NCBI RefSeq assembly: GCF_000717025.1
Contig: NZ_JNXG01000014.1
Location: 124,001-188,000, forward strand
Reading direction: 5' to 3'
Source of the DNA: Streptomyces atroolivaceus
Lineage (GTDB): Bacteria > Actinomycetota > Actinomycetes > Streptomycetales > Streptomycetaceae
DNA length: 64,000 nucleotides
Part shown: positions 17,806 to 28,126 of the stretch, in pieces
Layout: every line of letters begins with the position of its first letter
Position numbering within the stretch: position 1 is the first letter of the stretch
Program-made: the position numbers and the translations under genes
Notes under the pieces: generated by a model
Databases searched by the model: none
The model's input: the letters and a program-made list of their open reading frames with translations, nothing else
Told to the model about the DNA's origin: nothing

Positions 17806-18579
17806 CTACGGGAGGACGATGTTCTGGCCCGGACCGCCCTCGGCCATGTCCTTCCCCGGGCCGCCGACGATCAGGTCGTCGCCGGCCTCTCCGTGCAGCA
17901 TGTCGTCGCCGGAGCCGCCGAGGAGGACGTCCTTGCCGTCCCCACCCATGACGTGGTCGTCGCCCGAGCCCGCGTACACGAGGTCCGTGCCGCCGTAGCC
18001 CTCGATCATGTCGTCGCCCCGGCCGCCCCACATCCGCTGGTCGCCGTCGTCGCCCATCAGGTGGTCCATGCCGTCGCCGCCGTCCAGGACGGCGCGCCCC
18101 ATGACCATGTCGTTGCCCGCGTCGCCTCGTACCGTGTGCGCGGTGTGGGCGTGCAGGGTGTCGTCACCGGGTCCACCGCTGACAGTGGCCACCCCGAGGT
18201 CGCTGGTGGCGATCTCGTCGTCGCCGTCGCCGAGGAAGACGTCGATCCGGTCCGGCCGAGAGCTGCCGGTGGGCAGTTCGCAGACGACATACGTCTCCAC
18301 CCCCGGTTCCAGGTACGTACAGTGGTCGCCGGGCTGGAGCGGGACCGCGTCACGGAAGCCGATGCGCCGGACCGCGTCGCCTTGATCCATCGGGACCACG
18401 TGGAGGTCGTTGACCTGCCCCCGTGCGGCGGTGAACGTGATCGACTGCTTCGCCCAGTCGGCGCCGATGCGGGCCTTGGCCCTGTTGGCGGCAGGAGCCG
18501 CGACGGCCGGGGGCGCGGCGAGGCCGGCGGCGAGCAGGGCCACGGCGGCTGCGCGGGCGGTGACTCGGTGGCGGTTCAT
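17806..18579 (-). CDS. Secreted RTX-repeat (hemolysin-type Ca-binding) protein
   Basis: A 257-residue precursor. The Sec signal at about residues 1-27 ends near AVAAPAA. Residues 30-115 form a beta-rich domain with two Cys. From about 118 to the end there are some nine glycine/aspartate nonapeptides of GGxGxDxUx type (for example GGPGDDTLH, GGSGDDMLH, GEAGDDLIVGG). These fold as calcium-binding parallel beta-rolls outside the cell. In streptomycetes such proteins usually lack toxin domains, and none is visible here. The minus-strand order places it just downstream of the LPMO gene but 240 nt away, so not clearly one operon. Confidence 0.88.
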   Translation of the reverse strand: MNRHRVTARAAAVALLAAGLAAPPAVAAPAANRAKARIGADWAKQSITFTAARGQVNDLHVVPMDQGDAVRRIGFRDAVPLQPGDHCTYLEPGVETYVVCELPTGSSRPDRIDVFLGDGDDEIATSDLGVATVSGGPGDDTLHAHTAHTVRGDAGNDMVMGRAVLDGGDGMDHLMGDDGDQRMWGGRGDDMIEGYGGTDLVYAGSGDDHVMGGDGKDVLLGGSGDDMLHGEAGDDLIVGGPGKDMAEGGPGQNIVLP

Positions 18580-18820
18580 GGGACCTCATCTCGATGGGGT
18601 GGCCGGTGGGCCGGCCCTGCGGCGGCGTGCTCGCCTGCGTACGAGCGCGGTGCCGCCCGGCGTAATCTTCTGCGTACAGGCGAGGTGCCGGCCGGTGCCT
18701 GGAGCGAACGGCGCACCGCCCACTCCAGGCATCAGCCGGTTTGGTTCGTCGAGGTTCTGGTGCCTATCAGCAGAGCCGGGCGGCGCTGTGGTGCGATGGC
18801 ACGGTGGTGCCGGTCGCGTG

Positions 18821-19336
18821 TCAGCTCACGTTCACGTCCACGCAGGCGTAGAAGGCGTTGGCGGTGTCGGCGATGTTCCACACGGCCAGCACTTTCTGCT
18901 TGCCGGTCAGGTTGCCGAAGTTCACCTGGTGGGTGACCGTCTCGCCCGGTCGGGCGCCACCGTCGTTGAACTCCGCGATCTTCCGGCCACCCGCGTAGTA
19001 CTGCCAGGTGCTGGTGGCGTGCCGTGCCGTCAGCCGCCAGTTGAAGCTGGTCGTCCGGCTGATCGGGGTGACCTTCCAGCCTTTGCTGTCGTTGTTGAGC
19101 TCGGCGAAGGCGGCGTTCCCTCCACTGCAGCTCGTTAAGCCCTTGGGGCCCTCGACGCTCTGCGGCTCGTACTTGATGGAACCGCAGGGGACCGTGCCGG
19201 CGGCGCACTGGGCCTGCCGACTGGGAGGCGAGGAAATGTAGCCGTGTGCGCTCGCGTTGCCGGCGGGCAGGCTGACGGCCAGGAGCGGGGCGATGCCCGC
19301 GCCGATGGCGACGGCCAGCATTTTCTTGCTCTTCAT
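18821..19336 (-). CDS. AA10 lytic polysaccharide monooxygenase
   Basis: A 171-residue precursor of a copper-dependent LPMO (formerly CBM33) that oxidatively cleaves crystalline polysaccharide, probably chitin. The Sec signal ends at NASA, exposing the required N-terminal histidine (HGYISSPPSRQ). The second histidine of the copper brace is in RHATSTWQYY, and the C-terminal block ADTANAFYACVDV closes the domain. No extra binding module. The ATG at 19336 has GAGGAG 8 nt upstream. A perfect DasR-type palindrome at 19451-19468 suggests N-acetylglucosamine-responsive control. Confidence 0.95.
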   Translation of the reverse strand: MKSKKMLAVAIGAGIAPLLAVSLPAGNASAHGYISSPPSRQAQCAAGTVPCGSIKYEPQSVEGPKGLTSCSGGNAAFAELNNDSKGWKVTPISRTTSFNWRLTARHATSTWQYYAGGRKIAEFNDGGARPGETVTHQVNFGNLTGKQKVLAVWNIADTANAFYACVDVNVS

Positions 19337-19450
19337 GACAACTCCTCTGTGGGGTTGGTACTTGCCTGCGCGAATCATGCAAGCGTGTGCATGACAAGTG
19401 GTGCCATGCATGACGGCGTAGCGGCCATGGATGGCTATGGAAGCGTACCC

Positions 19451-19468
19451 GCTTGGTCTAGACCAAGC
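19451..19468. promoter_or_regulatory. DasR-type operator (dre) upstream of LPMO
   Basis: GCTTGGTCTAGACCAAGC is a perfect 18-bp palindrome whose core TGGTCTAGACCA is the centre of the known DasR responsive element (consensus ACTGGTCTAGACCACT). It lies 115 nt upstream of the LPMO start, at a promoter-like distance. Confidence 0.75.
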
Positions 19469-19539
19469 TAGGGTGCGGGTGCGGCCGACCTTCGGACCGG
19501 CGAGTTCGCGCCGCTCATCCCGCCTTGCTCTACGCACAG

Positions 19540-20209
19540 TTCAGGGACCACCGGCCGCCAGGACCTCGTCGGACCTCCAGGTCCGCGGCCTCGCGCCTGA
19601 GTACCGGGACGACCACCTGGAAGGGTCGGTGGTCCTGAACACCCTCGCGCTGTGCTCCGGGCAACGGCGTCTACCTGCACCGCCCCTGCCAGGAGAACGA
19701 TGCCGAGCGCACCCTGCGCCACCTGGTCGGCCTCGACCTCAACGGGCCGTCCCCGCCGGAACCGACAGCCTGAACGTCGGCCTCAGTGAGGCGATGCACG
19801 TCAAGGCCCCCGCGTTCGACCCGGCGCTGCCCGGGCGGTCGGGCTGCCGCCTCTCGCCTCGGCCTCGCCGCCGTACGCTGCCGTACGGCTGGCGGCGGAG
19901 ACGATCTGCTCCCGTTTGATGACCGCCCGGGGCGCGGACAGCGGTACGTCACCAGCGAGCCTGTCGAGCTCCCGCTGACCTGGCCCAGGAGCACGGCAGC
20001 TCGCCGGGGATCAGGGCCGCTAAGCGCTGGCGACGTACCGGTGCCGGTCGCCCCGGGGCACGGAGTGTCGCAAAGGTACAGGGCCACGGGGGCCGCTCAG
20101 CTCCGCGGCCCGGAACGCGGAAGATGCTGCGACCGGCGCGCAACGACGCCCGGGCATCCCCGCGCCTCTGCGGGGTAGGCGTACGGCATACCGCCTCGAG
20201 GAGGAACAC
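19540..20209. other. Intergenic with decayed coding fragments
   Basis: About 670 bases. A plus-strand frame ending near 19774 reads QENDAERTLRHLVGLDL and looks like a gene tail with its front lost. I cannot name it. No RNA gene seen. Confidence 0.3.
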
Positions 20210-20356
20210 ATGTCCGGACTGATCGCCCGCCTCACGCAGTTCACCCGCAGCCCTCAGGGTCGACGGACGATCACGTCGGCCCGACGTGCCGCGGCCGACC
20301 CCCGCAAGCGCGCCCAGGCTCGCCGCCTGTTCGGTCGGCTGCGCGGACGCCGGTGA
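20210..20356 (+). CDS. 48-residue basic protein
   Basis: A small gene with an excellent ribosome site (GAGGAGGA then ATG at 20210). The product begins MSGLIARLTQFTRSPQGRRT and ends LFGRLRGRR; it is about 30% Arg/Lys with an amphipathic helical look and no signal peptide. Short Arg-rich proteins of this pattern recur in streptomycetes without known function; nucleic-acid or membrane-surface binding is only a guess. The gene stands alone, more than 800 bases from the next one. Confidence 0.6.
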   Translation: MSGLIARLTQFTRSPQGRRTITSARRAAADPRKRAQARRLFGRLRGRR

Positions 20357-21193
20357 CGTCGGCGCTTCGGCACGAGCGGGCGCCCGGGAGTGACGACCGG
20401 CATCGTTCGGCTGGTTGTCATGGGAAACGGAGCAGCTTTGCTCGTCTTCGAGGGCACCCTCCGACATGGCGGGTCAGAGTCCATCTGACCCGCCATGTCG
20501 CCTGACTGCCCACTCCGCTGGGCGCCGGCCCGGATCGCCTCCGCCTGCTCGCACAGGCCGGTGGCCGTAGATTCGAGTAGCTCCTCGTCCGCCGCTCGGC
20601 GCACCCCCATCGTGACCTCTGTGACCTGCCGGCTCCGGGAGGATCCGACAGATTTGCGCAGGCCACGGCGACGACCTGGCGCTCGGGGTGGACGGCGCCG
20701 ACACCGGCCAGGCGCAGCCGTACCCCCGCGCCCGCGAAGAGGTCGGCGAGCTTCTGGCATTAATCTTTCCTGGCCAGCCGCGAGCTGGTCCAGCTGCAGC
20801 CGCTCGACGGAGCATCACATGAAGCACCGCGCCGTCGTCCTCGGCGCCCGGCTGTGCCGGCTCCCACGTGGCTGGGAAATCGGCCCGCCGGCTTCCCCGG
20901 CCGACGCCGAGATCGCCGTGGTCAACGCTGTGCCGGACCTCGGTTCGCTCCGCTGAGCTCCCGGTGACGTGAGCGGGGCGGCGACCCGATTCCTGACAGG
21001 AACCACGCATGAAGCGGGTCACAGTTGGTAGGAGGCCGCCCAGCGATGGTCGGGACGCCGAGGCAGTACAGGTGCAGGCCGAGCTGAACGAGGTCGTCCG
21101 CGGCCGAGCACTGTGGACAGTCCGGGCGCGGACTCCGGGACCAGCTGAGAGCGTGGCGTACAGGACTACCAGCACGGCGGCCGGCGAGCCGGG
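20357..21193. other. Intergenic with decayed coding fragments
   Basis: About 840 bases. Minus-strand fragments (LADLFAGAGVRLRLAGVGAV near 20700; MGVRRAADEELLESTATGLC near 20560) look like pieces of one helical or regulatory protein in different frames, but no family can be assigned. The plus-strand candidate at 20820-20956 (46 codons) is weak. Confidence 0.3.
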
Positions 21194-22468
<1,275 letters not shown>

Positions 22469-23058
22469 TCACTCCCCAACCGTGCTCCAGCAGATGTACC
22501 GGGCGCACCGTATAGGAACCAGGTGGCGAAACGGCGACGGGACAGCCAAGCAGTTGCCCGGGGGAGATCGGCCCGCGTCAAGGTGCCGGCTCGGCGTGTG
22601 GCTTCATGGTGCGTTGGGTGAGCGGGCGCCGGGACAGACCGGCGCGCTGACTGCGGGAGGTCCAGCGAAGACGCCTGCAAAACGGGCCATGAAGTGATCT
22701 TGGTGGAGTGACGGCCCAGTAGGGGCGCCTCAGTTGGCGGGGTGGCGTGCTGTGGGGTGCCGGGGGTGAGCGATCTCTGATGCGGGTAGGACTGCGCAGC
22801 CGAAATGGGCCTTGACGACGGCTTCGGGGTACGCCTGGGCTCGTTCGTGTTCGGCAAGTGCCCGGTAGATGCCGGCCAGGCCGGGTTCTACCCATCGCGA
22901 CGGCAGGCGGCGATGGGGCGATCGGGCTGGACGTCCTCGACGGTCTCGGCATTCGTGCTGCTGGCACGGGGCCGGCCGCCGTGGCTGCACGGACCGCTCC
23001 CGTCGATCCTGTCCGATCCGGACGGAAGGGTCGCCGGCGAGAGCGGCAGGCCGGCTGA
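22469..23058. other. Intergenic with a possible gene tail
   Basis: About 590 bases. A minus-strand frame ending at 22730 carries protein-like text (GIYRALAEHERAQAYPEAVV) with no credible start. It is probably a remnant of unknown origin. Nothing else seen. Confidence 0.3.
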
Positions 23059-23415
23059 TCAGTCCTGCACCACGCTCGCCGCGGTCACATTCTCGATCAC
23101 GCGGCCGAGTTTTGTCCTGGCCCGGTTCAGGTCCCGGATACGTGCGGCGATGCGGTCGCGTTCGGTGATGAGCTGGTCGAGCATGGCGGGGGTCGCGACG
23201 CCGGTGCTCACGCACGGCAGGAGTTCGACGACGGTACGGCTGGAGAGGCCGGCCGCGAAGAGGTCCTGGATGAGCTGGACCCGCTCCAGGGCTTCGTCGG
23301 GATAGTCACGCTGCCCACCGGGCGTCCGCGCCGATTCCAGGAGGCGCTGTTCCTCGTAGTAGCGCAGGGCCCGCACGCTGACCCCTGACCGCCTGGCGAG
23401 CTGTCCGATGCGCAT
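23059..23415 (-). CDS. MerR family transcriptional regulator (short)
   Basis: A 118-residue MerR regulator consisting of the HTH (MRIGQLARRSGVSVRALRYY, then EEQRLLESARTPGGQRDYPD) and the dimerisation helix (QLITERDRIAARIRDLNRAR). It has no long effector domain, like small redox- or metal-responsive members. A Cys at about residue 85 (LLPCVSTG) could be sensory. It is divergent from the oxidoreductase at 23731, whose promoter carries a classical MerR operator, so that gene is the likely target. Confidence 0.93.
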   Translation of the reverse strand: MRIGQLARRSGVSVRALRYYEEQRLLESARTPGGQRDYPDEALERVQLIQDLFAAGLSSRTVVELLPCVSTGVATPAMLDQLITERDRIAARIRDLNRARTKLGRVIENVTAASVVQD

Positions 23416-23644
23416 GACGCAGCTCCCTCTTCCCGCTCGTACCTCATGTCGACGTCGGATTCAGGCTAGCAATACGGCTCAGAGGGTCGATCGGACCAGT
23501 GCCCCCGCTGGGATTGATCAAGACCCGGCGGCGGACCCGAAGTCGTTCACGCGGTTCAGGTGTGCACGGCAGGCCTCGCGTCGTGCCGTGAGTCGCCGAG
23601 CTCGGTCGGGTCACAGGAGTGTCGAACCTGACGGGCTCGTCGAC

Positions 23645-23676
23645 TTGCACCTCACGTCAACGTCAGGTCGTACCGT
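23645..23676 (+). promoter_or_regulatory. MerR-type promoter with overlong spacer
   Basis: TTGCAC (23645-23650) and TACCGT (23671-23676) are 20 bp apart, longer than the optimal 17. The spacer is filled by an inverted repeat, CCTCACGT-CA-ACGTCAGG, at 23650-23667 (7 of 8 pairs). This is the layout of MerR-activated promoters and it points to the oxidoreductase at 23731. Confidence 0.7.
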
Positions 23677-23730
23677 GACGGACGTCGGATGCATACGCCA
23701 TTCCGGCCCCTCAAACTAAGGCAGACCATC

Positions 23731-24639
23731 ATGCGCGCAGCCCGATTCCACGAATACGGCGGAGCAGAGAGCCTGGTGATCGAGCAGGCCCCCGACCCCC
23801 ACCCCGGACCCGGTGAGATTCGTGTCCGCGTCACGGCGGCCAGCGTCAATCCCATCGACTGGAAGCTGCGCTCCGGCGCCCTGCACCAGATCTTCCCCCT
23901 GGATCTGCCCGACATTCCCGGGCGCGACGCCGCCGGTGTGGTCGACGAGATCGGCGACGGGGTGCAGGGGGTGAGCATCGGCGACCGGGTCTTCGGACTG
24001 GGCGGTGTCACCGGGGCAAGCGCAGAGCTGCTCATCCTCTCGGCCTGGGCGCACACCCCCGCCACGTGGAACGACGAGCAGGCCGCTGGTGCCGGTCTCG
24101 CGTCAGTGACCGCGATAGGTGGACTGAACGCGCTCGGCTCTCTCGCGGGGCGCACCCTCCTCGTCGAGGGTGCCGCCGGAGGCGTGGGCAGCGCGGCGGT
24201 CGAGATCGCCGTGGCACAAGGTGCTGCCACCGTGATCGGGACAGCCAGTGCACACAACCACGAGTTCCTCACCTCTCTCGGCGCCGTTCCCACCACCTAC
24301 GGCCCTGGCCTCGCACAGCGCCTCACGGGCCTCGCTCCGCACGGCGTCGACATCGTGCTCGACACCGCGGCCTCCGGCTCCCTGGACGACCTCGTCGCGA
24401 TCGCGGGCGACCCGAAGCGCGTCGCGACGGTCGCCGACCACGCGGCCGGACAGCGCCTGGGCACGCACGTGGTCAACGCGGTGAACGACTCCGTCCTCCT
24501 GTCCGCGGCGGCGGAACTGGGCAGGCAAGGCCGCTACACACCCCGTATCGAACAGACCTACCCCCTGGAACGGATCGCCGACGCCCACGCGCACGCCGAG
24601 CGCGGACGCACCCGCGGAAAGATCGTGATCTGTATCTGA
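23731..24639 (+). CDS. NADP-dependent quinone oxidoreductase-like (MDR superfamily)
   Basis: A 302-residue zinc-independent MDR enzyme, the same family as the gene at 1173-2066. It has MRAARFHEYGGAESLVIEQA at the start, ASVNPIDWKLRSG, and the nucleotide-binding block VEGAAGGVGSAAVEIA. It probably reduces quinones or enals with NADPH. ATG 23731 is chosen, with AAGG 8-11 nt upstream and the family N terminus starting here. It is controlled by the divergent MerR gene. Physiological substrate unknown. Confidence 0.9.
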   Translation: MRAARFHEYGGAESLVIEQAPDPHPGPGEIRVRVTAASVNPIDWKLRSGALHQIFPLDLPDIPGRDAAGVVDEIGDGVQGVSIGDRVFGLGGVTGASAELLILSAWAHTPATWNDEQAAGAGLASVTAIGGLNALGSLAGRTLLVEGAAGGVGSAAVEIAVAQGAATVIGTASAHNHEFLTSLGAVPTTYGPGLAQRLTGLAPHGVDIVLDTAASGSLDDLVAIAGDPKRVATVADHAAGQRLGTHVVNAVNDSVLLSAAAELGRQGRYTPRIEQTYPLERIADAHAHAERGRTRGKIVICI

Positions 24640-24661
24640 ACAGGCCGATCTGTATCTGAAC
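24627..24661 (+). repeat. Tandem 15-bp direct repeat at gene end
   Basis: GATCTGTATCTGAAC occurs at 24627-24641 and again at 24647-24661, a 20-bp period. The first copy contains the oxidoreductase stop codon. It looks like a small duplication. Confidence 0.8.
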
Positions 24662-25638
24662 TGGCCCACAGGGTAGGGAACTCGCGACCTGCGGGCCTGC
24701 GTGGCGAGCGTTCCCTCGATCGGTTCCGGAGAGCGGGCCGACACCATGGGGTGCCGTTGACGAGCGGCGATTCAGGTCCAAGTAGCCCGCCAGTAGCCTT
24801 CGCTCGAAGGTGCCGCGCGCTGATCCCCCCGAATGCCGGAGTACCCGCACCGGTTCCCGCGCCCTTGTGGTGAGAGACACCCACGTGAAGGACGACGATG
24901 GGGCGCATCCAGAGGCGGTGCCGAGCGCGACACACGCCGTCGGTCTGGGGCACGGGCAGCGGAGCCCTCGCCGTTCTCGCAAGCCGAGATGGAGCGAATC
25001 CTGCGCGCCTGGAACCGTGCGGTGGGCACCGGGCTGATGGGGAGTGGCACGGAGACGAAGTACCGCTTCACCCCGGACGGCGAGGTGCTGTCGACCGCGG
25101 TCGGCAGGAGGTGGCGGGTGCCGGCAGCCGGTTCTGCGCGGTACCGCGCCGGCCGAAGCGCTGGAGCGGGCACGCGACGAACACCCGCCTGGCGGCCGAC
25201 CCGCTCGCCTCGCCCGAGGTCATCGAGGACCTGGAGGGGCTGGAAGGGCTGGTAAAGGTCTTGGGCCACCCGGAAACGACTCGTTCGGAGTGGTCGCAAC
25301 GCTGTCCTTCTTCTCGCGTTCGGTCAGTACTGAGAAGAACGAGAACTCGGCATACAGGATCAGCAACCCTCGGGTGTCGAGGAACTGTGTGACCTGCCGT
25401 CCGCTGTCTTGCTCGTCTCGTACCCCCGGTCATCTCGGCCCTCCCGTCATCGCTACGCCCCACGTTGTCGTGGCTGCACGGCGGGTTCGGCGAGTGGAGA
25501 GAGGGGCGGCGCGTGGGTCCGCACAGCGTCCGTCCCTGGAAGTGGGGGGTTCGGCGGCGCGGCGTGGCGCGCCACGCCGGTACGCAGTTCGATCCGTAAC
25601 GCGAAACGCTCATTGCAGACAAGCGGCGAAAACGTGCC
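24662..25638. other. Intergenic with possible decayed gene
   Basis: About 980 bases. A plus-strand stretch from ATG 24989 reads MERILRAWNRAVGTGLMGSG and then RFTPDGEVLSTAVG. Another frame downstream continues with DPLASPEVIEDLEGLEGLVK. This may be one frameshifted gene of unknown family. No RNA gene seen. Confidence 0.3.
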
Positions 25639-25653
25639 ACGTTTAGGAAACGT
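25639..25653. promoter_or_regulatory. Candidate LacI-type operator before GH26
   Basis: ACGTTT-AGG-AAACGT is a perfect 6-bp inverted repeat about 115 nt upstream of the mannanase, inside the only AT-rich stretch of the region. Its ACGTTTAGGAAA half matches 11 of 12 bases of the site at 35121-35132 in the SBP/ROK divergent promoter region, suggesting one shared regulator. Confidence 0.5.
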
Positions 25654-25767
25654 TAAGTAAATTATGTTGTCTGCCGGCAATGAAAGGGGACGCGGACCGT
25701 TGACGGGGGCCGGAAGTTCCGACACCTTCATGGCGTCAAGCATTTCCGTTCCGTCGCGAAAGCAGGG

Positions 25768-26781
25768 ATGCCCGTGAGAAAGACTCAACGCTTTATAACT
25801 TCCGCCTTGACTGCTGCAGCCGTTTTCACAGCAGCATTCGCCTGGCCGGCGGCGGAATCTGCGCAAGCGTTCCCCGCGACCCCCAAGCAGTCAGTGGTGA
25901 ACTATCTGCAATCGATCTCCGGAAACAACATCGTTTCCGGACAGCACAACAAGGAGCCTGCGTCGGCCCCCGGGCAGTACACGCAACAGGTCAAGGACGT
26001 CACCGGGCAGTACCCGGGCCTGTGGGGCGGCGACCTGATGTTCAACGCCGCGGACGTCGCCAATCGCCAGCGCGTGGTGGACCAGGCGAAGACCGAGTGG
26101 GCCAACGGGTCGCTGGTCTCCCTGACCTGGCATGCCTGTCCGCCGACCGGCGGAAGCACCTGTGCGTTCGAGGGCGGCGTCAAGTCGAACATATCGAACA
26201 CACAGTTCTCGCAGATCCTCACCAACGGCAGCGCTCTGAACACCGCGTGGAAGCGGCGTCTCGACGAGGTTGCTCCTTACCTGCAACAACTGAAGAGCTC
26301 GGGGATACCCGTTCTCTTCCGCCCGTTCCACGAGATGAACGAATCGTGGAACTGGTGGGGCAACCGGCCGGGGGCCAACGGCAGCGCGCGGCTGTTCCAG
26401 ATCACGCGTGACTACCTCGCGGGAACCAAGGGGCTGGACAATCTCATCTGGGTGTGGAACGTGCAGGACAATCCGGCCGGCGGGTGGAGCAATTACTACC
26501 CCGGAAATCAATACGCCGATGTCGTATCACTGGACGTCTGGTACAAGAGCCATCCGAGCTCCGCTGATTACCAGCAGATGAGGAACATCGCCGGGACAAA
26601 GCCCATGGCCATCGGGGAAATCGGCAAGATGCCGACCGCCGCGATACTGCAGAACCAGCCGCAATGGGCCTGGTTCATGATGTGGTCCGAGCATCTGCGC
26701 GGGAACAACACCAACGCCGAGATCCAAGCGGCGTACTTCCATCCCCGCGTTCTGAACCAGGGCGAGGTAAGCCTTCCTTGA
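25768..26781 (+). CDS. GH26 endo-beta-1,4-mannanase, secreted
   Basis: A 337-residue precursor with a Sec signal (about 1-34, ending ESAQAFPAT) and a single GH26 domain. The acid/base is Glu189 in RPFHEMNESWNWWG and the nucleophile Glu284 in MAIGEIGKM, as in retaining GH26 mannanases. No carbohydrate-binding module is attached. It cuts mannan backbones outside the cell and would supply oligosaccharides to the importer encoded at 31694-34953. Start is ATG 25768; GTG 25774 with AGGG upstream is a real alternative. A LacI-like operator lies at 25639-25653. Confidence 0.95.
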   Translation: MPVRKTQRFITSALTAAAVFTAAFAWPAAESAQAFPATPKQSVVNYLQSISGNNIVSGQHNKEPASAPGQYTQQVKDVTGQYPGLWGGDLMFNAADVANRQRVVDQAKTEWANGSLVSLTWHACPPTGGSTCAFEGGVKSNISNTQFSQILTNGSALNTAWKRRLDEVAPYLQQLKSSGIPVLFRPFHEMNESWNWWGNRPGANGSARLFQITRDYLAGTKGLDNLIWVWNVQDNPAGGWSNYYPGNQYADVVSLDVWYKSHPSSADYQQMRNIAGTKPMAIGEIGKMPTAAILQNQPQWAWFMMWSEHLRGNNTNAEIQAAYFHPRVLNQGEVSLP

Positions 26782-26891
26782 GGGCGCTGCCGCCATGGCC
26801 ACCGCAGACTCGCGGCGGCTCGTGATCCAGGTCGGGCCGGAGGGGCCCGGAGGCCGTTCGCCTTCGGCCTGACGGCAGCGGACGGGCACGG

Positions 26892-27569
26892 TCACAGCCA
26901 TCCGGACAGCCCGTGGAGAAAACCGGCCGGATCGTCACGGTGGACGGTGTGCCCTGCACCGTCCACCGTCCGCGTGTGCCAGCCCCGGCGGCGCAGCGTC
27001 GCGGCGGCAGCCGGTGGAATCCGCTCGCTGGGGTCAGCGAGCAGCACCAGAGAAGGTGCGGCCGGGGTAGTGGGCAGACCGGGCAAGTGGACGAGGGCGG
27101 CGACGGAGCTCGGGTCCCAGGTCGCCAGGGCTTGATGCTCGGCGGTGATGTCGTCGTCGTGCCAGCGCGGATGCGCGGCCCGCAACTCCTGCCAGGTGGC
27201 GTGCTTGACGGCGCGCAGGGCGGCCAGGTCCCGGGGCCGGCTCACCCATGCGGGGTCGCAGTGGATGGCGCGACCACAGCGCAGTCGGGGTAGAGCGGTC
27301 AGCAGTGCGGCTGAGCCGAGCGAGTGTCCGATGGCCAGGTCGGGGGCCGTAGGCAGGGTTTCGAGCAGGTCGGCGGCAAGAACGGCGGGAGTGTAGGTCT
27401 CGCCGTGGCCACTGGCGCCGTGACCGCGCAGGTCGACGGCGATGACCCGGTAGCCGCGCTCGGCGACAGCGGGAGCGACACGGTTCCATGTACGTGAGTC
27501 CGTCATGATGCCGTGGACCAGTACGGCTGTACGAGGGCCGCTCCCCCAGACTCTGGTCGCGAGCATCAT
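26892..27569 (-). CDS. Alpha/beta hydrolase
   Basis: A 225-residue alpha/beta hydrolase. The oxyanion block is VLVHGIMTDSRTW, the nucleophile elbow GHSLGSAAL (Ser), the acid is in the LLADPSERIPP region and the histidine in DGAGHTVHRDDP. The fold is close to esterase/haloperoxidase-like enzymes with a small cap. No signal peptide, so cytoplasmic. Start is uncertain (ATG 27569 or 27566; no good ribosome site). Upstream in-frame sequence is Arg/Pro-rich and probably non-coding. Substrate unknown. It lies between the mannanase and the mannan regulator but need not belong to that system. Confidence 0.85.
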   Translation of the reverse strand: MMLATRVWGSGPRTAVLVHGIMTDSRTWNRVAPAVAERGYRVIAVDLRGHGASGHGETYTPAVLAADLLETLPTAPDLAIGHSLGSAALLTALPRLRCGRAIHCDPAWVSRPRDLAALRAVKHATWQELRAAHPRWHDDDITAEHQALATWDPSSVAALVHLPGLPTTPAAPSLVLLADPSERIPPAAAATLRRRGWHTRTVDGAGHTVHRDDPAGFLHGLSGWL

Positions 27570-28126
27570 GAGGTGGCGTGGTGCGCGCCGGACCACAGCT
27601 CGGCCTGCGGTTCGCCGTCGGGTCGTTGCCCAACAAGAGCGGGGCTCGCGGTGCGTGACCCTCGGGGACAGGTGCGTACGACGGGGCTGAGAAGGGAGAT
27701 TGCAGTCACGGGGCGCTCCGGGGAGGGGGGAGGAAAGGGATGGGCCGCCCTCGTGGGGAGAGGGCGGCGCATCGGAGCCGGGCACGGGTCAGGGCCGTCG
27801 TGCCCGGCAGCTCGGCCAGGTCAGTCGGTGGCCGAGGAGTCGATGCGGGTCGTTCCCGGCTCGCCGTGGAAACAGACGGAAGGCCGGGTGACATGGGCCG
27901 GGTCGAGAGGGCCTTTCGTCGCCCCGGGCGGGTTGTCGCGCAGGGCGGGTTGGTCAAGTCCGCGAGGGAGAGGCCGATCGTCTTGCTGTCGGTGCCGGTG
28001 CCGGTGCCAGTGCCGGTGCCGGTGCCGGTGAGGGGAATCTTCGCGAAGGGTGGTGGAGGGAAGTGGCAGAAGGCCGGCGCGATCCGGGGTGCGCATCCCA
28101 CACGGGACGCCGCTGCAGCCACGGCT
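27570..28126. other. Intergenic with hexanucleotide repeat
   Basis: About 560 bases without a secure gene. They hold the GGTGCC repeat at 27991-28030. A minus-strand frame across it (Thr-Gly repeats, then DSKTIGLSLADLTN) is possible but has no ribosome site. Confidence 0.35.
27991..28030 (+). repeat. Hexanucleotide microsatellite (GGTGCC)n
   Basis: Six full units plus a partial one; the fourth reads AGTGCC instead of GGTGCC. A slippage-prone tract about 100 bases beyond the stop of the LacI-family regulator gene. Confidence 0.9.

Noticed and set aside
24627..24661. Attachment-site duplication
   Set aside because: The two 15-bp copies are adjacent, with no element between them. Simple tandem duplication is enough.
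27991..28030. CRISPR-like repeat
   Set aside because: Six-base units without spacers are a microsatellite. No CRISPR array or cas gene is present in the window.
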